In this document: positions 11,684 to 22,551 of the stretch, in pieces
Layout of the letters: every line of letters begins with the position of its first letter
Position numbering within the stretch: position 1 is the stretch's first letter
Made by a program: the position numbers and the translations under genes
Notes under the pieces: generated by a model
Databases searched by the model: none
Seen by the model: only the letters and a program-made list of their open reading frames with translations
What the model was told of the DNA's origin: nothing
Source of the DNA: Utricularia gibba
Lineage: Eukaryota > Streptophyta > Magnoliopsida > Lamiales > Lentibulariaceae
Reading direction: 5' to 3'
Length of the DNA stretch: 64,000 nucleotides
Assembly: GCA_002189035.1 (NCBI GenBank)
Contig: CM007991.1
Span: forward strand, 3,782,001-3,846,000

Positions 11684-12520
11684 ATGAATGTCGCTTCTCC
11701 TGCATCTGATAGGAAATGGGTACCCAGGATTCTGAGGTGTTTTGGTGTTGTTCCTCCGGGGGGGTTTAGAATTGGGGGCGACACGAGTAGGCAAATCCCA
11801 CGTGGGTTCAACACGGCAAATGAGACGGATTCCGTCGTGTCGTCGGAGCCGGGGATTGTTGCTCGGTTGATGGGGTTGGAGACTCTTCCCTCGACGGAGA
11901 AGATTCAGATTCGATCTGGGTCTATGAAGTTGAGTGTCCTCTGCGATTACCAGGAGCTTCAGGATGACGACTTCTTCATTCTCAGCTTCGAGCATATGGA
12001 CAAGCTGAAGAGGAGGAGGGGAGTGAAGAAGGAAGTCTCTGATCCGGGTTCCGAGTTCAGGAGCAAGAAAACTAGGAAACACGAGGAAGAGGCGGAGAAT
12101 TCGAGCCCCAGCTCAGTCCTCGAATTCTCCGATCAACAACCAGGTTTGCAGAATGTAACCACTGTCGTTCATCATTCGGCCATCGTTCTCACAGCTACTT
12201 CAAAATCAGGTGAATTCTCGAGGCTGATGAATTCCAAAATGCGGAGGACGCTTTCCGATGAACTCGACAGCTGCGGAAGTTCGGTTGAGAGGACCCCATC
12301 GCCGGCGGGAGCCGGAGGGAAGAAAGTGGGGTTAACCGGGCGAAACAGGGGCCTGTTCTCTGCCGTTGAATGGGACGAAGTGGGAGCATTGGCAGCCGCA
12401 GAGACGGTGTCGGCGTCGCATCGGGATCATGCGCAGGGCATCGGCGCCGAGATCTCGTCGGCAATCCTGGATCTACTCGTGAATGAAGTGTTGATAGCCT
12501 TGGCTCCCCCTCAGAATTAG
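11684..12520 (+). CDS. short TRM-like protein (DUF3741-type RLMGL motif)
   Basis: This intronless gene encodes 278 residues. Residues 56-69 read PGIVARLMGLETLP, matching the VARLMGL motif of the TRM (TON1-recruiting motif)/LONGIFOLIA family, whose members link TON1, PP2A and microtubules. SPSSVLEFSD at about 141-150 resembles a second TRM motif, and EISSAILDLLVNEVL near the C-terminus resembles the last. Known TRMs are mostly far longer (500-1000 residues), so this is a minimal version. Basic patches (KLKRRRGVKK, RSKKTRK) lie in between. The start is the first ATG after a pyrimidine-rich leader. AATAAA at 12548-12553, shortly after the stop, could serve as poly(A) signal. Family assignment is fairly sure; the cellular role is inferred. 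Confidence 0.75.
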   Translation: MNVASPASDRKWVPRILRCFGVVPPGGFRIGGDTSRQIPRGFNTANETDSVVSSEPGIVARLMGLETLPSTEKIQIRSGSMKLSVLCDYQELQDDDFFILSFEHMDKLKRRRGVKKEVSDPGSEFRSKKTRKHEEEAENSSPSSVLEFSDQQPGLQNVTTVVHHSAIVLTATSKSGEFSRLMNSKMRRTLSDELDSCGSSVERTPSPAGAGGKKVGLTGRNRGLFSAVEWDEVGALAAAETVSASHRDHAQGIGAEISSAILDLLVNEVLIALAPPQN

Positions 12521-12547
12521 TCAACTGTAGAACACAAGCTTGTGCTG

Positions 12548-12553
12548 AATAAA
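12548..12553 (+). terminator. poly(A) signal of the TRM-like gene
   Basis: A canonical AATAAA hexamer lies 28 bases after the stop codon of the TRM-like gene. Confidence 0.45.
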
Positions 12554-12565
12554 AGATGTTTGGCC

Positions 12566-12648
12566 ATGGCGTTCCCTTCTCACCAACTCCACTTCCGATC
12601 GCGACTTTTCCCCTCTGCGTTCTCCATCTCCAGCTCCGCTTGCCGCAG
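12566..12648 (+). other. possible orphan first exon (transit-peptide-like)
   Basis: An ATG at 12566 opens 27 codons rich in Ser, Arg and Phe with no acidic residue, like a plastid or mitochondrial targeting peptide. It ends at CGCAG followed by a donor-like GTCAAA. No downstream exon follows in the next 1.7 kb of AT-rich DNA, where the next gene is the cytosolic PDX1. It may be a truncated gene or chance. Confidence 0.25.
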
Positions 12649-12659
12649 GTCAAAATTCT

Positions 12660-14150
12660 TTTTCCAATAAATCCCTTTTTTGACCAAAAAAAGGAAGACC
12701 CAAAATACCAACTAATATTGTAGGGTTAAAATAAATATAATTAGCATTTTTTTAATTTCTATAACACTTTATTTTGAGAAATTAAACGATTGTGATGGAT
12801 TTTTGAGTATGTGTCTTTTGATAAAGTTATGATTTTTTTTAAAAAATCCTATTTATTAAAAAATCTACTTTATTGTAAACAAAATTGGATTTGCATAAAA
12901 AGTAAATAATGCAATCTTTTTATTTAAAAATAGAGGAAAGTCCAAGAATAGTCAGCACTCCAATCCAAAAATGTACATAGATTTTCAAAACTCCCCCAAT
13001 TCTATCTTTAATTTACTTCAAAAATATACCGTTATATTCTACCCAAACAATATATTTTTTAGCAAACATTCACCTACAAGAACTCTCTAAGTTGCAATTC
13101 TTGAAAATCAAATAATTGTTTTCTATCTTTTTGCATGAGTAAGAGATAAAATGGTTAATTAGTTTCCTTTGTATGATATAATTATTTCAGTTATGATGTT
13201 ACTATAATGTTTATTACAAATAAAATCAGGAATAATCACATATATTACCTTTTAAGTTGTTGAAAATAGTAATAATACAAAGTATTCCATTAAAATAATC
13301 CCTTTTTATTCAGCATATGTTGAAATTGTGAAAATTAAAATTAGAAGTACTTTCCTCTAATGATATTTGAATTAATATATTAAAATATTACGAAATTGAG
13401 AATAATTATAATAGTTTTTTTATTTAACAGGAGATATGGCTGTGTGTTCCATAAATATTTAAATGAAAAAAGTGATGAAATCCGTTTAATAAAATGAAAT
13501 TATATTTGTGGAGTTTTGAAATTTATAATATATTTTTAGAACAAGCCAATACTCTTAGTTAATTATATTCTATTGTAATCATATAAATTTCACTTATTTT
13601 AGATACCAAATACCATATTCTTCTACAAGATGGTTTGAAGTGTATGTTCATTGAATTCTGTTATAGAAAAATAACAAAAATTTTGTACTAAATTTTTTCC
13701 CTACAAAAAAAATAATATTGTGAAGAATTGAGAAACGAAATATCATATAAAGAAAATGATGATAATAACGTTCGATAAAAAAGCCAATTATAATTCTAAA
13801 TTTAAGATAAAATGTGGCTTTTTTTGTGGTCGGATCCACCTGAGCAATTCAAAATCGAATTTGCTTTCATGGGTGTGGGTGGATTAAAATTAGATATAAT
13901 TCTAAATTTGAGAAAAAAATAATTAATAATAAATATTAATAATAAAAGTGATGTTGATGTGGTTATGAAAAGGTGTGTTTGGTTTGAATAAATGAAAATA
14001 ATTTTCGAGAATTATTTATAATAAAATACAGGATAATATCTCTTTAGTTTACTAAAAATAAAAAAAAAGTTTAGACAAAATTATTCGTAAAATAATTTTT
14101 TTTTAAAGCGCAGATTTTTTCTAAAACCCTAATCAAATGTGAATGGATAG
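12660..14150. other. AT-rich intergenic DNA, no gene seen
   Basis: No supported coding region on either strand. Composition is uniformly AT-rich with poly-A and poly-T runs. Confidence 0.55.
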
Positions 14151-14372
14151 GATCAAGGGGAGTCATGAAATAAACACGAACCAAATCTTGACACGCAGAT
14201 AAAGCAATTGGGCCAATGGAGGGAAACATGGGCCAAGAAAAAAGGCCGGGATTTATATTTTCGAGTATTACTAATTTCCACCGCCACTTGCTGTGGATCT
14301 GCTTTCCCTAGATAAACTCCTGCGGTTCCCTTCCATTTTCCCAATCCTCGGCGCTTCGATCGATACACCGAA

Positions 14373-15307
14373 ATGGCGGAAAGCGGCGTCGTCACGGTCT
14401 ACGGCAACGGAGCAATCACTGAAACTGCGGCGAAGCAGTCCCCTTTCTCGGTCAAGGTGGGTCTCGCCCAAATGCTGCGCGGCGGTGTTATTATGGACGT
14501 CGTCACGGCGGAGCAAGCGCGCATCGCGGAGGAGGCCGGGGCCTGTGCGGTCATGGCGCTGGAGAGGGTCCCGGCGGACATTCGGGCCCAGGGAGGGGTC
14601 GCCAGGATGTCCGATCCCCAGCTTATTAAGGAAATTAAGCAAGCGGTTACGATTCCGGTGATGGCGAAGGCGAGAATAGGTCATTTCGTGGAGGCTCAGA
14701 TCTTGGAGGCGATTGGGATCGATTACGTTGATGAATCGGAGGTGCTTACGCCGGCCGACGATGTGAACCACATCAACAAGCACAACTTCCGCATCCCCTT
14801 CGTCTGCGGCTGCCGGAACTTGGGGAGGCGCTCCGCCGCATTCGCGAGGGAGCGGCGATGATCCGTACTAAAGGAGAAGCCGGCACCGGAAACATCATCG
14901 AGGCGGTGCGGCATGTTAGATCTGTGATGGGCGATATCCGCGTCCTCCGTAACATGGACGACGATGAGGTCTTCACTTTCGCCAAGAAGATTCAGGCCCC
15001 GTACGACCTCGTGATGCAGACAAAGCAGCTGGGCCGTCTCCCTGTTGTCCACTTCGCCGCTGGCGGTGTGGCCACTCCAGCCGACGCCGCTCTGATGATG
15101 CAGCTGGGTTGCGACGGCGTTTTCGTGGGCTCCGGCGTGTTCAAGAGCGGCGACCCAGCTCGCCGTGCCCGTGCTATAGTGCAGGCGGTCACTCATTACA
15201 GTGACCCCGAGGTGTTGGCGGAGGTCAGCTGCGGCCTCGGGGAGGCGATGGTGGGGATCAATCTCAACGATGACAAGGTAGAAAGGTACGCAAACAGATC
15301 CGAATAA
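14373..15307 (+). pseudogene. PDX1: pyridoxal 5'-phosphate synthase subunit PDX1, frame broken
   Basis: PDX1 is the synthase subunit of the cytosolic PLP (vitamin B6) complex; it condenses ribose 5-phosphate, glyceraldehyde 3-phosphate and ammonia supplied by the PDX2 glutaminase. The gene is intronless, as are typical plant PDX1 genes. Both reactive lysines are in place: MAKARIGH in the first half and [10 protein letters not shown] in the second. The TIM-barrel end motifs [16 protein letters not shown] and [17 protein letters not shown] are also present. The frame breaks in a run of four G at 14822-14825: one more G would join NLG to [12 protein letters not shown] and give 311 residues, the family length. 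As written, frame 1 stops at about 14861. Conservation on both sides is near perfect, so a sequencing error or a very young mutation is more likely than an old pseudogene. Confidence 0.85.
14822..14825 (+). other. one-base loss in G run of PDX1
   Basis: Four G are present where the PDX1 frame needs five. Frame 1 is open upstream with perfect family identity, and the shifted frame is open downstream with equal quality. Confidence 0.85.
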
Positions 15308-15756
15308 ACCAGAGAAGTTCCCAAATTAGTTGCTTGATTTCTGGCTTCAGTAATGTTCATGGCTTGTTGTTGGCGTCTCTGAAAAGTTGTCTGTGGGAAT
15401 AAACCAAGGAACTGTGAAGTCATTTGGTTTGTGGGATTTTGAGTTCTGGCGTTGCTTCCTTTGACGTATCAGTCCTGGTTTCCCCTGTGGTCTCTCTTCT
15501 CCTGTCATCTCCATAAACATCGATCTCTGAATTGGGGCGAATAGTGAATTTTTTTTTCAGACAAGTGGCATTTCGAAGCACAGTGATTCCAAAGAGATAC
15601 AAATGGGAGATGATGCGGTGCAGAGAAAGCCATCAATAATCACAGATGCATATGTAAGATGCATACATTGAGGTCACAAAAATCCAAGTTAGCTGTGTAG
15701 AAGAAGAACACACAAAGCTAGAGTGTTGAGAACTAGAATAACGATGAATGGATGGC

Positions 15757-16425
15757 TCAAAGTGGCGAAGAGAAGCACGAGAAGCACCTGATGAGACCAT
15801 TTTCGTTGCACGAGGTACAGCTCCCGAAACCAGATTTCTCACCGTAGCATTTGTGACTCCCGTTGCACTCTCGGCAAAGAACAAATCCGTCCCCACCGCA
15901 CGCCTCGCATGTGCCTGGATTTACCGCCGGGAGCCCGTCGACGTACTTCTTCAGCTCGCCGGATTCGTGGAGACGGCGGAGTTCATCCGCATCGACGACA
16001 TACTTCCCACGGATAATAATGCTCGGGAGAGCCACCGCAGATTTCTCCGGCAAACCGAGAATCCTCCGCAATTCGCTCATGAACCGGGAGTCTATTGACA
16101 CATCCCGCTCGTCGATCGGGACGCGGAGGCTGCGGAGAATCGATCTCACCGCGGTGCAATCCTCGAAGGTGCGGCGGACGACTCGGAGGCTTGTGAAGTA
16201 CACGACGATTCGCCTCTCGGCTCCCTCGATCTGGACATCGCTGTCGCTTTGGAGTTCAATTCGAGGAAATGGAGGTTGGGATAGGGTTCTCAGAAGATGA
16301 TGATTCGCAGCGAGCTTACGGCGGCAGATGAGCGGCGAGTCGAAATCGACGGGCGAGAGGAGGCTGCGGACATCCTTGAAGGAACAACAAGCAACTTCAG
16401 GCGAACCGTTACGGCGGAGCCACAT
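15757..16425 (-). CDS. glutaredoxin-like protein with C-terminal zinc-ribbon cysteines
   Basis: This single-exon protein has 222 residues. Residues 71-165 form a glutaredoxin-like domain: VVYFTSLRVVRRTFEDC, then VPIDERDVS and the cis-Pro region LPSIIIRGKYVVDADEL. The usual CPYC/CGFS site is absent; in this plant subfamily (At5g39865-like) the FEDC cysteine stands in its place, so classical thiol-transferase activity is doubtful. Residues 173-214 contain four CXXC pairs (CEAC, CREC, CTSC, and CFSC after C213), probably binding zinc. The ATG at 16425 begins MWLRRNG, like the MW start common in this family; upstream in-frame codons lack an ATG. From memory the position matches Arabidopsis At5g58530. 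It is convergent with the broken PDX1. Confidence 0.85.
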   Translation of the reverse strand: MWLRRNGSPEVACCSFKDVRSLLSPVDFDSPLICRRKLAANHHLLRTLSQPPFPRIELQSDSDVQIEGAERRIVVYFTSLRVVRRTFEDCTAVRSILRSLRVPIDERDVSIDSRFMSELRRILGLPEKSAVALPSIIIRGKYVVDADELRRLHESGELKKYVDGLPAVNPGTCEACGGDGFVLCRECNGSHKCYGEKSGFGSCTSCNENGLIRCFSCFSSPL

Positions 16426-16619
16426 GGGATCCGACGGAAACGCAGCAAGAGCTCCTTGTGCAATGGCGTTGGATTCCGATTCTCCGGGCGCAGGGGTATG
16501 GAATGGAGAAACGTGGAAAAGGCTGCGAGTGCGTGAACTGGCGGGCCCCACACAGCTTTTCCCCCGATTTCATTTTTAAAACGCAAACCCCCTGCTTCAC
16601 CACCAAGTGACATTAAATA

Positions 16620-17237
16620 TCAATTAACCAAAAAAAGAAATTAATTTGCAGATTTATTCAAATTTATCAGAAAATAGAAATTAAATAAGCCATTTACCGC
16701 GCATTTGGAACAAAATTCACCTTTTTCACTCGGTAAAAAAAAAAGAAAACATTCGCTTTTCCCAACTTTTTGAAAAGTAAGGAAAGAAACATTTACCTTG
16801 TCTACAAACTACTGTATTTGAGAACGAGGAAATGCTGAAAGGAAACTGTGGGCTTGTTCCTTTTCAATTTTTAAGAAGCAAAGACACGATCGGTGAAGGA
16901 GACAAGTGGGAATGCTGAGAGGAAACTGTGGGGTAGATCAGAAACGCAATGTCAACTGCAAGCATAACAAGGGGCAGAAGGTATTCTGGGAAGGCGACTC
17001 TCACCTGATGAGTTCAACCTACCTTTTAGCAGCAATTTGGAGAAGAATATCCACTGCCTTCTCTAACAACATTCACACAGCTCAAATCAACTGCAAACCA
17101 TGGGAACAACTCCGAATACCAACACTAAAGACTCATGACTGAGGAAAGGGATGTGAGCTCGTAGTAGTCAGCTCATGGAACATGTAGAAAAACTCCTCCC
17201 GCGATAAGAAATGATACATAGCAAGCCCCAGTGGGAG
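16620..17237. other. intergenic DNA with a small direct duplication
   Basis: No gene is seen between the glutaredoxin-like start and the TAF15b stop. GGAAATGCTGAAAGGAAACT near 16829 recurs as GGGAATGCTGAGAGGAAACT near 16909, a local duplication about 80 bases apart. The 3' part is probably TAF15b 3' UTR. Confidence 0.4.
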
Positions 17238-19159
17238 TTAGTATGGGCGTGAACGGTTTCCTCCATGGAAGTGTCTGTCTGGGCCTGAAGAGCCACCGTC
17301 CCTGTAGTTGTCTCTCCGTCCGCCCCCAAAGCCGCCTCTACCGCTGTCAAAGAATCCAAAGAAAGATTGGGATCAGCATGATCTATGTACATGAGGGTGG
17401 ATTTATAGAAAAGGGAACTAACCCTGAACCATATGAAGGTGCCTTGGGAGCAGATTTCTCGGCCATAGAAACAGTGATCTTGTATCCTCTCAGATCATGA
17501 TCTGTCATGTAAAAAAGCACAATTGGCACCAGTAGTGAATAATAAGTTATAATCCTGGTTACAGCCAATAACGTACTATTGAAAAAACCCCCAGCTGAAT
17601 GGGCTGCTGATGGATCTTCATAAGACAAGACTGCATCCCCCTTGCTGTTTCCCTGTTCATCTGTGTATAACTTGATGCTCCAGGGCCATTGATCCTTGTA
17701 GCCTCGTTTTTGCTTGATTCTTGCGACCTACACATAAAAGTCAGTCAGGAAGGAACAATGCTGAGAAACAAAAAGATGGATACATAAAAAGGATTGCTGT
17801 AATACAAAATACAAAAACCATATTCGAACATGATGCAACATTGTAAAACCACTCAAACGATAACATAGAACTACAGAGAAATAAGACAGTAATTATAACA
17901 AAAGCGAGGATTTCTCAATTACTTGGCCGATACTTCCAAATAGTTCTCTAAGCTCATCAACAGTGACATCAGGAGGCAAATTTGTAATATAAATTCTTGC
18001 ATTATCACATGAGTCTCCACACGTCTCATCACATTGCTTGACTTTCTCAGAAAATTCTTCTGTAGCACCATCATAACCTCCTGAATCTCGTCCTCCACTA
18101 CCATAACCGGATGAACCCCCTCGTCCCCTACCACCATAACCAGATGAACCACCTCGTCCTCCACTACCATTACCATCATAAGCATTACGGTCATAACCAC
18201 CAGGAGTACCGTAAGATGGAGGATAAGAAGTAGGACCCCCTGCATAGCCAGGAGGAGCAGTGCCAGTAGGATTATTTGTATTCCCACCATATGTTTTAGG
18301 AGGGTTTCCATAGTTTCCAGTAGAACCACCATACGACGGGGGAGCAGCTGGAGCGTCCCCACCATACGAACTACCCCTACCACCACGTCCACTTCCACTA
18401 TCATTATAGTTACCCCTTCCACCGCGATTACTCTCATAACCCCCACCACTTCTCCCACCTCTGCTATAACCACCAGGGTTATCACCGCTAGCTGGTGATG
18501 GTACACCACATTTGTTACACTCAGTTCTTCGGGCAAAATTCAAATTCCCGCAGCTACATCAGAGATGCCACAGTGAATCAACATGAACAGATGCAAACTT
18601 GAAGTACATGAGCTTTTAACCACTCGAGAAAAAGTTAAGCAATTCCCATAATGATAAAACACAACACTTATATAGCGAAATAGATATTGAAATATTAAGT
18701 GGAACTGCCCCAACCAACTAACATGACAATTAGAGTAGTGGCTGTCTCAAGTAACGAGTACCTTGGATTAGGGCAGCGCCAATCACCGTCCCTCCCACTT
18801 CCGCTACTTCCACCCCCTCTGCCTCCACCGCCGCGTCCACCTCGATCTCCTTGGTACCTAACTGCACCGGATCCTTATCAATGCAGCGAAACAAGGCAGC
18901 ACAGTTAAAACAAAAGAACAACAGAAGAGATAAGTCACTGAGCGAATCATAAAACCCAAGTATCTCTAATACCTCCATAACCCCCACCGCCACCGCCTCC
19001 TCTACCTCCATATCCTCCTCCACCACCACCGCCTCTCCCACCATATCCTCCTCCTCCACCGCCGCCCCTTCCACCATATCCACCACCACCTCCACCTTCA
19101 TAGCTGCCATATCCACCGTCGCCGGATCCATCACCTTCTTGACCGTGGACACCCGACAT
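17238..19159 (-). CDS. TAF15B: TAF15b-like RNA-binding TFIID subunit
   Basis: Six exons, read on the minus strand: 18973-19159, 18762-18861, 17923-18553, 17577-17727, 17423-17501 and 17238-17343, summing to 1254 nt (417 residues). The protein is a FET-type nuclear factor. It has an N-terminal Gly/Tyr/Arg low-complexity stretch, a RanBP2 zinc finger (DWRCPNPSCGNLNF then CNKC) split over exons 2 and 3, a second Gly/Tyr/Ser-rich tract, and an RRM split over exons 3-5 (IYITNLPPDVTVDELRELFG as RNP2; GFFNN..DLRGYKITVSMA at the end). The C-terminus is an RGG-like tail. Family members associate with TFIID and RNA polymerase II; Arabidopsis TAF15b acts in flowering and immune-gene control. All junctions are GT..AG and in phase. 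Position matches At5g58470 from memory. Confidence 0.9.
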
Positions 19160-20081
19160 CCTTAGGGCTTTTCACCAAGGCTCGTATCTCCTTCAAAATT
19201 CACGGATGGCCGTGACCTTCTACGAGAATGGGATCTAGGGTTAACTCAATTCTTTATATTGTCGCTCAATAGACGGCCAGGATCACTTTATTTTTTCGTT
19301 TTTAGGTTTCTAATTATTTTCGTTTTTTTCCCCTAACGAAATATTCCTACAAAATATTTTTGCCGAGACAATTTTTAAATTTACATTTGAGAGCGGTTAT
19401 GGCGGCCCGCGTCCGAGTGCATCACCACCAATCCGCCAGTTGCTTCACCGTCATATCCAGAGCGAGGATCTGCATCGCCGGGAATCCAGTTTTGACGTCT
19501 GGATTAAGAGGAGAATGTGAGAGTTTCCGTACGTTTTTAGGTTAGATTCTGATCTTTCTATCTCCCGAAATGAGTTGATCGTCTGTCTCCTCTCTGTTGA
19601 TCGCACAATTTTAAGGACGTCGCTCATCGGGTTGTGGATTCAATTTTGGTAACTAAAGATGTGAATCTGCTGAGTGGAATCGAATCCGCACCTAAGGAGT
19701 TCATGAGAGTTGAACCAATTCCTTTGTTTCTGGAAATTATGGGAGAATCTGTTGAAATAAAGCTTTTATGCGCCGATTTCCTGGTTATAGTTCAATCGAG
19801 CGTGCGTTCGAGCTATAAACCATCTGTTGTATCATTGAATTCTTTCTCCATTACATGCAATCTACATGGTTTGTAATTGCATATCAGATTACATGGTTGA
19901 GTTCTCGACTGCCTGACGCAGGGTGATTTTATGTGATGATTCAGTTCAGACCCTGCAGCTGCATACCCGGAAGGAAAAAAAATTGTGAAGCAGCGTTCTG
20001 CCCCATGGCTCTATTTTCTTCTCCTTATCAAATTTCATCATCACGAAGGCTATTTGTTACTTCTGTGATGGATGTTGATGA
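19160..20081. other. intergenic DNA upstream of TAF15b
   Basis: The left part is the TAF15b promoter and leader. On the plus strand an ATG at 19399 opens 48 codons rich in Arg, His and Ser, ending beside a donor-like GTTAGA; it could be a first exon of an unrecognised transcript, but no partner exon is seen. I make no gene call. Confidence 0.4.
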
Positions 20082-21569
20082 TCAGGTTGGAGGCAACAAT
20101 GACTTCAATTTCATCATTCTGTGCTTAAGAGTTTCCAGTCTTCCCATCTCCCCAACGTCAACTAACGCCCTCTGCAACAACTGAAATGTTCCATTACTCG
20201 CAAGCCTCCCTCTTAGCAAAGATTGCTTTGAACAATCAAACGCTTCATCAACTCTCCCGCGGGCACAGAGCCCCGTTACAAGCAGATCAAGTGCGTGGTT
20301 GTGAGGACACTGACCCTTATTTATCAAGTAATTCCACAAGTCCAGCCCCAAGTCCAGTCTCCCACTCTGGCAGAAGAACTTCATCAGCATAACTACTGTC
20401 CGGGACTTCGGGATGAAATCCTTGACAACCATTTGGGAATAGAGGGCAGAAACACCATGGATGCCACTTGATCTCATCAGCCCTAAGAACATGTTATGGT
20501 AAGTCATGTTGTCATGCTGAATGTTGCTCTTTTCCATTTCATCCACAAGAGCAGTAGCTGACGCGATGTCCCTTGATCTGATGAGGGAACAGAGTAGTGC
20601 ATTATAAGCCCCTGTATCTGGTTGCAGGTCTCTTCTTGTAATGTCATCAAATAGCTGCTTTGCCATGGTGATATTTCCAACTATTCCAGCTCCATGAACC
20701 AATGTGGTTAATGTTTCCATTGTTGCTGAAAAACCTGCGCGTTCCATCTCTTGCAGGATCATCAGAGCATCACCAAATCGACGCCTCTTGCAATATACAT
20801 CAATTCTCAAATGGTACGTAACCGCATTTGGTTTAAAACCTCTTCTAACCATATCATGATAGAACAGCTCAACTGCAGTAACATCACCTGACTCTTTAAA
20901 CCCCAACAGGAGAATGTTCATGGTTTTGGTGTTGGGGGGGAACCGAGAATGCATCTTGTTGAAGATAGACTTGGCCTCGTTCATACGTCGCTGCGTGCAA
21001 AATGCTCGAAGAAGCACATTAAATTCATCTGTTGTGAAGCCTTTCCCAGGGAATATATCCACCTGCATCCTCTCAAATGCCTCCAGGGTTTCTTCATACG
21101 ACCTGAACTTGGCTATTCTTGACAACAAGATGCTCATTGACTTCAGAGTGAGCAACGAGGGGTGAACCTGTTTCATCCTCTCCAGCAGCTCCCATGCCTT
21201 TCCAAAGTACCGCATACGAGCAAGAATATGGAGTGTCTTCTCAAAAGCATCTGAAGTGGGAGTATACACATCACTGCTGTCAAGACAGTATCTGAAAAAT
21301 TCATATGCTTTGAGGCCATTCCCATGTGCACCAAATAAACTACCGAGAACTTTTTCAACTAGAGAAGATGAAGACAAAGCAGCCTTTGGGATTGCATGGC
21401 GAAGAGTGGGACGCAATGGCCGAGCCGGGTAAGGATGCTCATTCACTACTCTCACAATTTCCCTTAATCTGCTTTCAGCTTCCACGGAAGAATGAAGCCG
21501 CACAACCCTAAGGCTGAGTTTTTTAAAGCCAATGAGGTGAAGCAAATTGGCACAAGCACCAACCCTCAT
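20082..21569 (-). CDS. P-class pentatricopeptide repeat protein
   Basis: This intronless gene encodes 495 residues. P-type PPR motifs of about 35 residues run from roughly residue 120 to 460; clear examples include FTTDEFNVLLRAFCTQRRMN, NAVTYHLRIDVYCKRRRFGD, LQPDTGAYNALLCSLIRSRD and CPHNHALDLLVTGLCARGRV. There is no E, DYW or SMR domain, so a role in organelle RNA binding (stability, splicing or translation) is likely rather than catalytic editing. The first 40 residues are basic and hydroxylated with no acidic residue, consistent with a mitochondrial or plastid targeting peptide. The start is the first ATG after an in-frame stop; an upstream in-frame GTG is not used. The RNA target cannot be told from sequence here. 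Confidence 0.88.
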   Translation of the reverse strand: MRVGACANLLHLIGFKKLSLRVVRLHSSVEAESRLREIVRVVNEHPYPARPLRPTLRHAIPKAALSSSSLVEKVLGSLFGAHGNGLKAYEFFRYCLDSSDVYTPTSDAFEKTLHILARMRYFGKAWELLERMKQVHPSLLTLKSMSILLSRIAKFRSYEETLEAFERMQVDIFPGKGFTTDEFNVLLRAFCTQRRMNEAKSIFNKMHSRFPPNTKTMNILLLGFKESGDVTAVELFYHDMVRRGFKPNAVTYHLRIDVYCKRRRFGDALMILQEMERAGFSATMETLTTLVHGAGIVGNITMAKQLFDDITRRDLQPDTGAYNALLCSLIRSRDIASATALVDEMEKSNIQHDNMTYHNMFLGLMRSSGIHGVSALYSQMVVKDFIPKSRTVVMLMKFFCQSGRLDLGLDLWNYLINKGQCPHNHALDLLVTGLCARGRVDEAFDCSKQSLLRGRLASNGTFQLLQRALVDVGEMGRLETLKHRMMKLKSLLPPT

Positions 21570-21601
21570 GTTTCCAGGTGCGTACCCAAAATTTTCATCC
21601 A

Positions 21602-22540
21602 CAACACCATTCTACAAGCCCGGTATTCTTCCTTCATGTAACGTACAGACGATACACTAACCTGCTACCAAGGTGAATCCGCGGATTCCTGAGGCTGAGA
21701 CTTTCGTCGAACACATAACGTGCAGGAGAATGACGAACAGGAAACCGGTAACGAGAAACGTACAACTCATCAAACCATATCCCTAGCTGTTCATGGATAG
21801 AAGGAACAGTGACGATTTTCAAGCTACGATCCACGGACTACAGTGCCTAATATCTTCCGGCAATCAATACCTGGAAGAAGACGAACTCATACTCCAAGAG
21901 TCCCAAGACCCGATGAATTATCAACTTGATGGGCATGTCAACAAGAAAACCCAAATATCCTGGGTCGATAACATAGGCTCAATATACGTTACAAACCCTA
22001 ATATGGGCCGTCAACCGTAACCTTACGGACTTCGAACAGAAGGTCCAAAGAACTACTGGAGTCGAGGCCGATTAGTACAGCCCTAAAAATAGTATTTACA
22101 TATTTCTCCAGATATGAAAAATTCCATATTTTGCAAAAATCCCTCCCATTTTTATTAAAATAAAATTGTCACAACAGTTGTTTTCATTAATTCGATAATA
22201 TTCTTCTTATTATTTTAATTATCCTTGTTGTTATTTATATTCATCCTGAAATTTGAATTTATCTACCATCATAGATTCATATAATATTCTTTTTTCTTCC
22301 ATTACTTTATTTTCAAAAAAATATGAAAACTTATAAATTTTTAATATATGTTAGTTCCTAAATACTTTTACGAGTTCTTAACTCGATTCATTTTTTATAT
22401 ATTTCGCCTTTTTTACGGAAAAGTAGTTCTAAAGTAAAATGTAATGAGGATTAGAAGAGGTTAAGATTTGGGGTTAATACAAGATTTAATCCCTATTTAG
22501 CGCGCCAAATGAAAGAAGGTTATAGTGGTAATTAGCATGC
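21602..22540. other. intergenic DNA between PPR and EPFL genes
   Basis: The left 400 bases are moderately GC-rich and may be PPR leader; the rest is AT-rich. No coding region is supported. An open frame at 21793-22020 (+) has no recognisable feature. Confidence 0.45.
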
Positions 22541-22551
22541 AGAGAACTCCA

